A DNA stretch of 64,000 bases from Halomonas sp. DQ26W (GTDB taxonomy: Bacteria > Pseudomonadota > Gammaproteobacteria > Pseudomonadales > Halomonadaceae). The stretch is from positions 29,322 through 93,321 of the forward strand of contig NZ_QPKI01000013.1 in NCBI RefSeq assembly GCF_003339685.1, given 5' to 3'. A program made the position numbers and the translations under genes. Shown piece by piece: positions 34,588-42,697 of this stretch (the stretch's first letter is position 1; each line of letters opens with the position of its first letter). The notes under the pieces are model-generated. The model did no database searches. It saw only the letters and a program-made list of their open reading frames with translations, and was not told the origin of the DNA.

Positions 34588-35286
34588 ATGCACGATCCTT
34601 TTGTTACTCCCACTGGACCGAGACGATACGGCCAAGCCAGTCACTTGTTGGCGGCGGGCCTGCTGGTGTTTGCTCTCTCCGGCTTGGCTATCGCTCAGCA
34701 GGAGGAGGAGGCGACAGATGCTGAAGCGGCTCAGCAGGCCGACGAGGTGGCCGACGCGACCGCAGGCAGGGTCTCTGATGCGAACGCTGACGCCGAAGCC
34801 TCGGACGACCGGGCGACGGACGAGCCGGCCATGGACGGGCAAGAAGCCGATGATCTGTCGGCCCAGTTGCAAGAGCGCGAGGCCCAGTTGCGCCAGGCCC
34901 AGCGCGAGCTGAGCGCACTGCGTGCGCGTCTGCCTCAGGAAGAGGGTGGTGATCTCGACCTCGACTCGGCCATCAATTCGGCGCGCCTGACGGCCGAGGC
35001 CATACGCTCGGCGCGCAGTGAGCTACTCCGGGCCGGCGGTAGCGACGCGGGACTGGAAGAGAACATCGACCAGCTCATCGAGGAGCTGGAGCGAGACCAG
35101 GCCTTGGTCGCACGGGGTCGCGGCGATACGCTATACGAGGTTCGGCGTGGGGATACCCTGGCCGGCATCGCTGGGCGCTATTATGGCAACAGCAACCGCT
35201 GGGAGGAGATTCATCAAGCCAACGCCCATGTGCTGCGCAATCCGGATCTGGTCTGGCCTGGCCTGACGCTCGTATTGCCCCGCTGA
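34588..35286 (+). CDS. exported LysM-domain protein with acidic coiled-coil
   Basis: 232 residues. A signal sequence (ASHLLAAGLLVFALSGLAIAQ) leads to a long, very acidic and helical middle (about residues 35-175: EEEATDAEAAQQADEV, DLSAQLQEREAQLRQAQREL) and a C-terminal LysM (YEVRRGDTLAGIAGRYYGNSNRWEEIHQANAHV, then PGLTLVLP). LysM binds the glycan of peptidoglycan, so the protein likely sits in the periplasm attached to the wall. Catalytic activity is not seen. Similar proteins are near cell-envelope genes in many gammaproteobacteria. Confidence 0.8.
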   Translation: MHDPFVTPTGPRRYGQASHLLAAGLLVFALSGLAIAQQEEEATDAEAAQQADEVADATAGRVSDANADAEASDDRATDEPAMDGQEADDLSAQLQEREAQLRQAQRELSALRARLPQEEGGDLDLDSAINSARLTAEAIRSARSELLRAGGSDAGLEENIDQLIEELERDQALVARGRGDTLYEVRRGDTLAGIAGRYYGNSNRWEEIHQANAHVLRNPDLVWPGLTLVLPR

Positions 35287-35353
35287 GCACAAAGGCAGTC
35301 ATCAAGAGCACGGTTCAGCTGTCGGTATGGCCGACGGCCGAGGGAGGAGGGAC

Positions 35354-35725
35354 ATGAATGGTCTGCGAAAGCCAACCCCGGCGCAGGGGCGCGCCGGGCT
35401 TGTGGTCGGCACTTGCCTGCTGTTCCTGGCGGCCTGTGGTGGCAATGATGGCGCGGTGGAAGTGACGCTATCCGTGCTGGCGGCAAACCCGGCGTCCCAT
35501 GATGGCGCCACGGTTGCCACCGAGGGCGTCGTGCGTCACTTTGAAAAGCCCCTGCACTATTGGGTCGAGGATCAGGACCTCAACCGCGTCGAAATCTTCC
35601 CCCATGAGGAGATCGCGCCGCATCTGGGCGAACGCGTGCGTGTCGTCGGCCATTTCGAGTATTCAACGACGGAAGGACGCCGGCTGACACTGGAACATGT
35701 CGAGCCGTTGAGCGCGCCGGAGTGA
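35354..35725 (+). CDS. putative lipoprotein
   Basis: 123 residues, start supported by GGGAGGAGGGAC. Lipobox LAAC (cysteine near residue 28) after the hydrophobic stretch GLVVGTCLLFLAAC. The mature part is short with strand-rich segments (ATVATEGVVRHFEKPLHYWVED, LGERVRVVGHFEYSTTEGRRLTLEHVEPL) that resemble an OB-like fold with a D-x-N turn. No enzyme motif. It follows the LysM gene by 67 bp and may share its transcript. Confidence 0.7.
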   Translation: MNGLRKPTPAQGRAGLVVGTCLLFLAACGGNDGAVEVTLSVLAANPASHDGATVATEGVVRHFEKPLHYWVEDQDLNRVEIFPHEEIAPHLGERVRVVGHFEYSTTEGRRLTLEHVEPLSAPE

Positions 35726-35814
35726 GCGGATAAGGAATGCGTGACATGCAAGGGACGGCATTGAGGCAAGGCCTCATGCAGCGCCCGGCGCCGCCGCCCG
35801 ACCTGTGCCGTCGC

Positions 35815-35998
35815 GGCGAAGGGCGGCCGCTGAGCTTCTGGCAGGCGACAGCCTTCCTGTTCGCCAACCCCAAAGCCTGGGTCATGGGCCTGGCGCTGAT
35901 GGCGGGTTTCCCGCCCAGGGCGGCGATACACTGATAAATGCTTTGATACTGGCAGGTTTTGCCGAGCTGGTGGCGCTTCCCTGCATCGCGCATGCAAA
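35815..35998 (+). pseudogene. relic of a LysE/RhtB family exporter
   Basis: RPLSFWQATAFLFANPKAW then VMGLALMAGF is the central LysE-family helix pair (F-x-x-NPKAW is diagnostic). A frameshift follows, and the next frame gives GGDTLINALILAGFAELV, then ALPCIAHAK, corresponding to the following membrane helix. The N-terminal half and the end are missing. It lies between the lipoprotein and a convergent thioesterase. Confidence 0.75.
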
Positions 35999-36011
35999 GG
36001 CGGGGTCTGGT

Positions 36012-36470
36012 TCAGGCCAGTCGAGCCGGGGCCACCAGCTTCTCAAGCGTAGCCTGGGCGCGGTCGCCAAACGGATGTGAGCGGCGTGTGCTCTCGTCCA
36101 CCTGAACGATGACTGTATTGGCCGTAGCCACACAGCGTAGGTCCTGGAACACGCCTTGTTGCAAGGTAAGCGAACTGCGACCGACACGTGTGACTCGCGT
36201 GCCAATTTCCACCTGCCCGGGCCAGTTCACCTCCCGGTGGAAGTTCAACTCCAGGCGGGCGATGACGAAGGCTGTGCCTTCCTCTACCAGCGGTGCATCC
36301 GGATTGTAGATGACATTGACCCGCCCGCTCTCCAGGAATGTGGAAAAGATCGCATTATTGACGTGCCCCTGGCGGTCGGTATCGGCATAGCGCAGCTTGT
36401 CGAAATCGTGGACAGGAAAGTCATCCAGCGTCAGGGTTTGCGGGTCGAGCGGATTCTCGGTTTGGCTCAT
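36012..36470 (-). CDS. 4HBT-fold acyl-CoA thioesterase
   Basis: 152 residues, hot-dog fold. The YADTDRQGHVNNAIFSTFLESGRV motif holds the catalytic aspartate (family YADTD.QGHVNN). AFVIARLELNFHREVNWPGQVEIGTRVTRVGRSSLTLQQGVF follows the expected strand order. It hydrolyses acyl-CoA thioesters of unknown chain type. The start overlaps the upstream DJ-1/PfpI gene stop by four bases, so the two are co-transcribed. Confidence 0.9.
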   Translation of the reverse strand: MSQTENPLDPQTLTLDDFPVHDFDKLRYADTDRQGHVNNAIFSTFLESGRVNVIYNPDAPLVEEGTAFVIARLELNFHREVNWPGQVEIGTRVTRVGRSSLTLQQGVFQDLRCVATANTVIVQVDESTRRSHPFGDRAQATLEKLVAPARLA

Positions 36471-37150
36471 GCAAGCGCCTCCAGCAGTAGCTTGGCAGTA
36501 GGCTCGGAGGAGGGTGGGTTCTGCCCCGTGATCAGTTGGCCATCACGACGGGTGTAGGGGGTGAAGACGTCCCCCTTGGAATAGTGGGCTCCGCCTTCGA
36601 TCATGGCATTCTCCACCAGATGCGGTACGACATCGGTGAGGCCTACAGCATCTTCTTCTTCGTTGGTGAAGCCAGTGACCTGGCGGCCGCGAATAATCAG
36701 CTGTCCCTCGGTGTCGCGGGCATGGATCAGCACGATGGGAGCATGGCAAACGGCAGCTACCGGCTTCTGCTGCGCCCAGAAGTTTTCGATCAAACGGATG
36801 GAGTCTGCATCGTCCACCAGGTCCCACAGCGGGCCATGGCCGCCGGCGTAGAAGACGCCGTCGAAGTCGTCGGCACTTACCTCGCTCAGGCGGCGAGTAT
36901 TGGTCAGTGCTTGCTGAGCCTGGCCATCCTCTTTGAAGCGACGGGTTGCCTCGGTCTGACTATCCTTGGCGTCGCTTTTGGGGTCCAGAGGCGGCTTGCC
37001 GCCCTTGGGCGAAGCCAGTACCACCTCGGCGCCGGCATCCAGGCAGGCGTAGTAGGGTGCCGCCAGTTCCTCCAGCCAGAACCCGGTCGGCTCGCCGGTA
37101 TCGCCGAGGCGGTCGTGAGAGGTAAGTACCATCAGAATACGTTGGCTCAT
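36467..37150 (-). CDS. DJ-1/PfpI family protein, Hsp31-like
   Basis: 227 residues. The start at 37150 (MSQRILMVLTSH) follows an AGGAGAAA site; a longer frame upstream is rejected. The nucleophile elbow is in PVAAVCHAPIVLI (Cys about residue 130), preceded by DGVFYAGGHGPLWDL with the conserved glutamate-free GGHG loop, and TGFTNEEEDAVGLTDVVPHLVE near the end. Members act as glyoxalase III, protein deglycase-like enzymes or chaperones; which applies here is unknown. Confidence 0.88.
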   Translation of the reverse strand: MSQRILMVLTSHDRLGDTGEPTGFWLEELAAPYYACLDAGAEVVLASPKGGKPPLDPKSDAKDSQTEATRRFKEDGQAQQALTNTRRLSEVSADDFDGVFYAGGHGPLWDLVDDADSIRLIENFWAQQKPVAAVCHAPIVLIHARDTEGQLIIRGRQVTGFTNEEEDAVGLTDVVPHLVENAMIEGGAHYSKGDVFTPYTRRDGQLITGQNPPSSEPTAKLLLEALA

Positions 37151-37409
37151 GAATTTCTCCTGTATTGATGCCCGCGGTAGCTGTGTGCATGGACGTGGTT
37201 TGTCTTGAGCGTAGCGTGTCTGTCCAGGCAAGGCATACTTGTGTTTGCCAGCGAGAGGGAGATTCAAAAATGTGAATTCTCCTGGATGCTCTTGACACCC
37301 AGCTTGTTACTTCGTAAAGCCATTTTATGAGTAACGAGTGATTTCCTATAAATTGAATTGCTGGCTGAATTGAAGTACTGTTGTGAAATTTAGCTGGCAG
37401 TGCCGATAA

Positions 37410-37733
37410 ATGTCTGTATTTTTTAAAAAAACAGCCGAGCCTGAGGTTTCTTGTTCAAGTTGTCAGGCTTGCTGCTGTCGATTAGAAGTAATGATCATTT
37501 CAGATACGGGTGTTCCCGAAAAGCATGTTGCTTACGATGAGTGGGGCGGAGAAAGCATGCGGCGTTTGCAGGATGGTTGGTGCTCGGCGTTGGATCGTGA
37601 AACCTTCATGTGCACGATTTACGAACATCGTCCCTGGATTTGTCGCGAGTTCGAAGTGGGTTCGCATGAGTGTCTTACAGAAAGGAAAGAGCTGGATAAA
37701 TTCCATCACACCCCATTACCGCGCATCTGGTGA
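37410..37733 (+). CDS. YkgJ family cysteine-cluster protein
   Basis: 107 residues. Cysteines C15, C18, C21, C22 and C23 in SCSSCQACCCRLEV plus later WCSAL, FMCTIYEHRPWICREFEVGSHEC make the CxxCxxCC…C pattern of the YkgJ family, thought to bind zinc or iron. The A+T content around it is above average. No partner gene is adjacent, and the biochemical role is unknown. Confidence 0.88.
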   Translation: MSVFFKKTAEPEVSCSSCQACCCRLEVMIISDTGVPEKHVAYDEWGGESMRRLQDGWCSALDRETFMCTIYEHRPWICREFEVGSHECLTERKELDKFHHTPLPRIW

Positions 37734-38105
37734 GGTCTCAGCGCTTCACGTTGTCAATGCGCGACTTCCCCAACACCCTCAACATCCCCAATACCCTCAA
37801 CAAGCCGTTCCGATACGCCCTGAGCAGCGGATAGAGACGTGCCGTGCGTTCACGGCTCGCAAATAGTTGACACATCAGCCGGTTGAGCACGCCGCTGCGG
37901 GTGCCGGGCAGCGAAAGCTCACCCGTGAACCGGTCCTGGTTGCGTTTCTGCTCCCCTTAGCATGACGGCGATAGCGTACCGTTGCCGGGCCAGACTGATC
38001 AGTTCGCTTTCAGCGGCCGATTGTCAGGTGATACCATCACGCCCCATACGGTAGCAGCCACGCGCCCCTCGCCCTTCCCAAGCTTTTACGCCCGGTGCCC
38101 AGTTA
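37734..38105. other. gap with a possible decayed minus-strand frame
   Basis: No complete gene. The minus strand shows an interrupted protein-like stretch (GTRSGVLNRLMCQLFASRER, LYPLLRAYRNGLLRVLG) that I do not recognise, with no start or ribosome site. It may be the end of a lost gene. The last 90 bases precede the OsmC-YcaO gene and hold no obvious promoter. Confidence 0.3.
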
Positions 38106-40298
38106 ATGGAAATCAAAGTCAATTTTCTCGAGAATCTCAGACTTGAAGCCAAGTTTGACGATTTCACCGTCATCACTGATCAGCCCATTCGCTATAAAGG
38201 TGAGGGTTCGGCGCCAAGCCCCTTTGATTACTTCCTGGCGTCTTCCGCGCTGTGTGCAGCCTACTTCGTTCGCGTCTACTGCCTGGCGCGTAACATCCCT
38301 ACCGAGAATATTCGACTTTCCCAGAACAACATCGTCGATCCGCAAAACCGCTACAACCAGATCTTCAAGATCCAGGTCGAGCTGCCGGAAGACATCTCCG
38401 AGAAGGACCGCGAAGGCATCCTGCGCTCGATCGACCGCTGCACCGTCAAGAAAGTGGTGCAGACCGGCCCCGAGTTCCAGATCGAGACGGTGGAGAACCT
38501 GGACGAGGACGCCCAGGCCCTGTTGATGGCCAAGCCCGACGAGGCTGCCTACACCTGGATCGAGGGCAAGGACCTGCCGCTGGAGCAGACCATCGCCAAC
38601 ATGTCGGCCATGCTGGCGGACCTGGGCATGAAGATCGAGATCGCCTCCTGGCGCAACATCGTGCCCCACGTGTGGTCGCTGCACATTCGCGACGCCGCCT
38701 CGCCGATGTGCTTCACCAACGGCAAGGGCGCCACCAAGGAGAGCGCACTCTGTTCGGCGCTTGGCGAGTTCATCGAACGCCTGAGCTGCAACTTCTTCTA
38801 CAACGACCAATTCTTCGGTGAAGAGATCGCGAACAGCGAGTTCGTCCACTACCCGAACGAGAAGTGGTTCCAGCCCGGGCCGAACGACGAGCTGCCCGAA
38901 GGCATCCTCGATGACCATTGCCTCGCGATCTACAATCCGGAGGGCGAGCTGGGCGGCTCGAACCTGATCGACACCAACTCCGGCAAGGTAGAGCGCGGCA
39001 TCGTCGCCTTGCCCTTCGTGCGCCGCTCGGATGGCGAGACGGTCTACTTCCCCTCGAACCTGATCGAGAACCTCTACCTCAGCAACGGCATGAGTGCCGG
39101 CAACACGCTGCAGGAGGCGCAGGTGCAGTGCCTCTCGGAGATCTTCGAGCGGGCGGTGAAGAAGCAGATCATCGAGGAGGAGATCGCCCTGCCCGACGTC
39201 CCCCAGCAGGTGCTGGCAAGGTATCCCGCCATACTCGAAGGCATCCAGGCGCTGGAGGTGCAGGGCTTCCCGGTGCTGGTCAAGGACGCCTCCCTGGGCG
39301 GCCAGTTCCCTGTCATGTGCGTGACCTTGATGAACCCGCGTACCGGCGGCGTCTTCGCCTCCTTCGGTGCGCACCCCAGCTTCGAGGTAGCGCTGGAGCG
39401 CAGCCTCACCGAGCTGCTGCAGGGCCGCAGCTTCGAGGGCCTGAACGACTTCATGCCGCCGACTTTCAATACCATGGCCGTGACCGAGCCAAACAACTTC
39501 GTCGAGCACTTCATCGACTCCTCGGGGCTGCTTTCCTGGCGCTTCTTCAGTGCCAGGTCGGAGTACGAGTTCTGCGACTGGGGCTTCTCCGGTACGAACG
39601 AGGAGGAGGCGGCAACGTTGTTCGGCATTCTCGAGGAGTTGGGCCTGGAGACCTACATGGCCGTGCACGAGGACCTGGGCGCCCCGGTGTGTCGCATCCT
39701 GGTGCCGGGCTACTCCGAGGTGTACCCGGTGGACGACCTGATCTGGGACAACACCAACATGGCCCTGGACTACCGCGAGGACATCCTCAACCTCCACGCC
39801 TTGAAGGACGAGCAGCTGGCCGACCTGCTGGAACGGCTGGAAGAGAGCCAGCTCGACGACCACATGGACATCATCACCCTGATCGGCATCGAGTTCGACG
39901 AGAACACCGACTGGGGGCAGCTCACCGTTCTCGAGCTGAAACTGCTGATCAACCTGGCCCTGCAGCAGCATGAAGAGGCGCTCGAGCGGGTCGAGATGTT
40001 CCTGCAGTACAACGACAACACCGTGGAGCGCGGGCTCTTCTACCGTGCGGTGAGTGCGGTGCTGGAAATCCTTCTCGACGACGAGCTGGAGCTGGGCGAC
40101 TTCCTCCACAACCTTCAGCGCATGTTCGGCGAAGAAACCATGGCGGCCGTGGTCGGCTCGGTGATGGGTGAGGTTCGTTTCCACGGCCTCACACCCACCA
40201 GCATGGCGCTGGAAGGCCTGGAGAAGCACCAGCGCCTGATCGAAAGCTACAAGAAGCTGCACGCTCACCGCGCCGCCAGGGCGGGGGTGGCGCTGTAA
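38106..40298 (+). CDS. ycaO: OsmC-YcaO fusion protein
   Basis: 730 residues. The first about 140 residues are an OsmC/Ohr-type domain (FDYFLASSALCAAYFVRVYC), followed by a complete YcaO that aligns from SMLADLGMKIEIASW to the end with E. coli YcaO (586 residues): CFTNGKGATKESALCSALGEFIERLSCNFF, LYLSNGMSAGNTLQEAQVQCLSEIFERAVK, and FASFGAHPSFEVALERSLTELLQGR. The last about 150 residues are the helical C-terminal domain. YcaO proteins bind ATP and activate amides; E. coli YcaO is linked to RimO-dependent methylthiolation of ribosomal protein S12. The OsmC fusion is a known architecture. No strong ribosome site is seen. Confidence 0.93.
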   Translation: MEIKVNFLENLRLEAKFDDFTVITDQPIRYKGEGSAPSPFDYFLASSALCAAYFVRVYCLARNIPTENIRLSQNNIVDPQNRYNQIFKIQVELPEDISEKDREGILRSIDRCTVKKVVQTGPEFQIETVENLDEDAQALLMAKPDEAAYTWIEGKDLPLEQTIANMSAMLADLGMKIEIASWRNIVPHVWSLHIRDAASPMCFTNGKGATKESALCSALGEFIERLSCNFFYNDQFFGEEIANSEFVHYPNEKWFQPGPNDELPEGILDDHCLAIYNPEGELGGSNLIDTNSGKVERGIVALPFVRRSDGETVYFPSNLIENLYLSNGMSAGNTLQEAQVQCLSEIFERAVKKQIIEEEIALPDVPQQVLARYPAILEGIQALEVQGFPVLVKDASLGGQFPVMCVTLMNPRTGGVFASFGAHPSFEVALERSLTELLQGRSFEGLNDFMPPTFNTMAVTEPNNFVEHFIDSSGLLSWRFFSARSEYEFCDWGFSGTNEEEAATLFGILEELGLETYMAVHEDLGAPVCRILVPGYSEVYPVDDLIWDNTNMALDYREDILNLHALKDEQLADLLERLEESQLDDHMDIITLIGIEFDENTDWGQLTVLELKLLINLALQQHEEALERVEMFLQYNDNTVERGLFYRAVSAVLEILLDDELELGDFLHNLQRMFGEETMAAVVGSVMGEVRFHGLTPTSMALEGLEKHQRLIESYKKLHAHRAARAGVAL

Positions 40299-40329
40299 GC
40301 CATATCAGAACTGGGGGAACCATGAAGCC

Positions 40330-41268
40330 ATGAGTGACGATGACACTGAGATGGGGTTAGACACCGCCGTTTATAAAACGCTGCTGGAGTCTACCCAGGC
40401 CATCCCCTGGAAAATCGATTGGGAAACGTTGCGGTTCGCCTATATCGGTCCTCAGATCTAGCGCTTGCTGGGGTGGTCCCAGGGCAGTTGGGTCGGTATC
40501 GACGACTGGGCCGAGCGCATGCACCCGGATGACCGTGATCGGGTCGTCAACTTCTGCGTGGAACAGTCCAAGGCGGGCATCGATCACGAGGCGGACTGCC
40601 GCGCCCTGAAAGCCGATGGCACCTACATGTGGATTCGTGATGTCGTGCACGTGGTGCGCAATAGCGTCGGCGATGCGGAAGCGTTGATCGGCTTCATGTT
40701 CGACATCAGCGAGCGCAAGCAGAACGAAGAGAAGCTGCTGCGGCTACAGCGGGAGCTCGAGGAGCTCTCTTATCAGGATGGTCTCACGGGAGTGGCGAAT
40801 CGCCGCCTGCTCGATTCCGTGCTGGAGTCCGAATGGGCGAGTGCCCGGCGCGCCGGTCTGCCTCTCTCGTTCATCATGCTCGATATCGACTGCTTCAAGC
40901 AGTACAACGATCACTATGGCCATCTCGTCGGCGACGATTGCCTGCGACGCGTGGCGCATATTCTCGGTTCCTCTCTGTTGCGGCCACGCGATTTGCTGGC
41001 ACGCTTCGGCGGTGAGGAGTTCGCGCTCGTCTTGCCAGAGACGGACCTTGAAGCCGCACGGCAGGTGGCGGAGCGCTGCCGAGCAGCCATCAGCGATGCG
41101 GCCATAGCGCACCGAGCTTCCGATGTCTCTCACCTCGTCACCGCCAGTATGGGGGTGGCAACCGCCAAGCCGGCGGACGGCGGCACACCGGCCAGCCTGG
41201 TCGAGCAGGCGGATCGGCGACTCTATCGTGCCAAGCAGAACGGGCGGGATCGTATCGTTGGGGAGTGA
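40330..41268 (+). pseudogene. PAS-GGDEF diguanylate cyclase interrupted by an in-frame TAG
   Basis: From ATG 40330 the frame reads a PAS start (TLLESTQAIPWKIDWETLRF, AYIGPQI) and meets TAG at 40459-40461. The same frame continues without further stops: RLLGWSQGSWVGIDDWAERM, HPDDRDRVV, and then a full GGDEF domain with DGLTGVANRRLLD, the inhibitory site RPRD, and GGEEF. A glutamate or glutamine codon is expected at the TAG (…GPQIExLLGW in relatives). The catalytic domain would make c-di-GMP. A start at TTG 40465 would lack the N-terminal PAS part. Nonsense mutation, sequence error or suppression are possible. Confidence 0.85.
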
Positions 41269-41280
41269 CAAAGAGGGCAC

Positions 41281-41303
41281 CCCGAGCCCGTTAATGACTC
41301 GGG
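41281..41303. terminator. hairpin between convergent GGDEF and fabF genes
   Basis: CCCGAG … CTCGGG with an 11-base loop, followed by ATGTTGTCGTTT on the plus side. Weak but well placed. Confidence 0.5.
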
Positions 41304-41343
41304 ATGTTGTCGTTTATAAGCACCTAGTGCAACGGGCTAGCCC

Positions 41344-42609
41344 CTACACCTTGCTCACGATCAGCGCCGCATTCACCCCGCCAAAGCCGAAGCCGTTGCA
41401 TAGCACGTGCTGCGTGTGATGTTCACGTGCCGAGCCCGTGACGATGTCCAGGTCCTGCAGGTCCTCGTCGGCGTTCTCCAGGTTCAGGGTAGGGGGCAGG
41501 CGGTCGTGCATGACAGACAGGGCGGAGAAGATGCTTTCCACGCCGCCGGCGGCACCGAGCAGGTGGCCGGTGGCCGACTTGGTGGCGGAGATCGTGATGC
41601 CGGCGAGGGCGTCGCCGAAGGCGTTGCGCAGCGATGCGATCTCGGCCCGGTCGCCGACCGGCGTCGAGGTGGCGTGAGCATTGATGTGGTCGATCGATTC
41701 GGGAGACAGCCCCGCCATCCGCAGTGCTGACCGGATGGCCGCCGCGGCGCCCGAGCCGTCTTCCGGGCCGGCGGTGATGTGGTGGGCGTCGGCACTGGTG
41801 CCATAGCCGCTGAGGATGGCCAGGGGCGTCGCCCCGCGCGCCTCGGCGTGGGCCAGGGTTTCGATCACCAGCAGCCCTGCGCCTTCGCCCATGACGAAGC
41901 CGTTGCGGGCCTGGTCGAAGGGTCGCGACGCCTTGGCGGGGTCGTCCTGCTCGGTGGAGAGCGCCTTCATGGCGTGGAAGCTGGCCAGCGACAGCGGGTC
42001 GATACAGGCCTCGGCACCGCCCACCAGGGCCACGTCGGCCTCGCCGCTGCGGATCATGCGCATGCCGTCGCCGATGGCCTGTACGCCGGCCGCGCAGGCC
42101 GTCACCGGGCAGCCCAGCGGCCCGCGGAAGCCATAGCGAATCGACACATTGCCCGCCGCCAGGTTGGCCAGGAAGGCCGGCACGGTGAACGGGGAGAGCC
42201 GGCGGTGGCCGCGCGTCGACAGGGTGTTCTGCGCCTGGGTGATGGTGGGGAAGCCGCCGATGCCGGAGCCCACGATGGTGGCCGTGGCCAGTTGGTCCGC
42301 CTCGCTCGACGGGAACCAGTTGGCCTGGGTCAGCGCCTCTTCGGCGGCGGCCATGGCGTAGAGGCTGAATAGCTCGATCTTGCGACGCTCCTTGGCGTCG
42401 GCCACGCGGTCCGGATCGAAGCCGGCTTCCGGGTCGTCGGCGATGTCGGGCACCGAGCCCGCGACCTTGATCGGCAGCTCGCCGGTATCGAAGCGATTGA
42501 TCGGAGAGATACCGGAGCGGCCGGCAAGAAGGCGCTCCCAGCCTGCCTTGACGCCGGAACCGAGTGGGCTGATCTTGCCCATGCCGGTGATGACGAGCGG
42601 TGATTGCAT
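41344..42609 (-). CDS. fabF: beta-ketoacyl-ACP synthase II
   Basis: 421 residues. It condenses malonyl-ACP with acyl-ACP in fatty-acid elongation. The start MQSPLVITGMGKISPLG is chosen over an upstream in-frame start. The active-site cysteine lies in CPVTACAAGVQAIGDG, the two histidines in HINAHATSTPVGD and ATKSATGHLLGAAGG, and the glycine-rich NGFGFGGVNAALI close to the end. It is divergent from a TetR gene with a palindromic site between, so it is an accessory FabF under that regulator, not the one in a fab cluster. A role in a special lipid or adaptation of membrane composition is plausible but unproven. Confidence 0.9.
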   Translation of the reverse strand: MQSPLVITGMGKISPLGSGVKAGWERLLAGRSGISPINRFDTGELPIKVAGSVPDIADDPEAGFDPDRVADAKERRKIELFSLYAMAAAEEALTQANWFPSSEADQLATATIVGSGIGGFPTITQAQNTLSTRGHRRLSPFTVPAFLANLAAGNVSIRYGFRGPLGCPVTACAAGVQAIGDGMRMIRSGEADVALVGGAEACIDPLSLASFHAMKALSTEQDDPAKASRPFDQARNGFVMGEGAGLLVIETLAHAEARGATPLAILSGYGTSADAHHITAGPEDGSGAAAAIRSALRMAGLSPESIDHINAHATSTPVGDRAEIASLRNAFGDALAGITISATKSATGHLLGAAGGVESIFSALSVMHDRLPPTLNLENADEDLQDLDIVTGSAREHHTQHVLCNGFGFGGVNAALIVSKV

Positions 42610-42654
42610 GGTTATGTCCTGAACAGCTGGGGGTTGTGCCACGCTAACACTGGG

Positions 42655-42669
42655 CTTGATATGATCAAG
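42655..42669. promoter_or_regulatory. palindrome in the fabF-tetR divergent promoter
   Basis: CTTGAT-ATG-ATCAAG, a perfect 6-bp inverted repeat, lies 46 bp from the fabF start and 29 bp from the TetR start. A TetR dimer site is the natural inference. Confidence 0.55.
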
Positions 42670-42697
42670 GTAATATTCAGCGGAGTGTGAGGTTGCC

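Noticed and set aside
38103..40268. 721-codon open frame antisense to the OsmC-YcaO gene
   Set aside because: A GC-rich shadow frame; histidine- and valine-rich composition with no motif, while the plus strand is a full YcaO.
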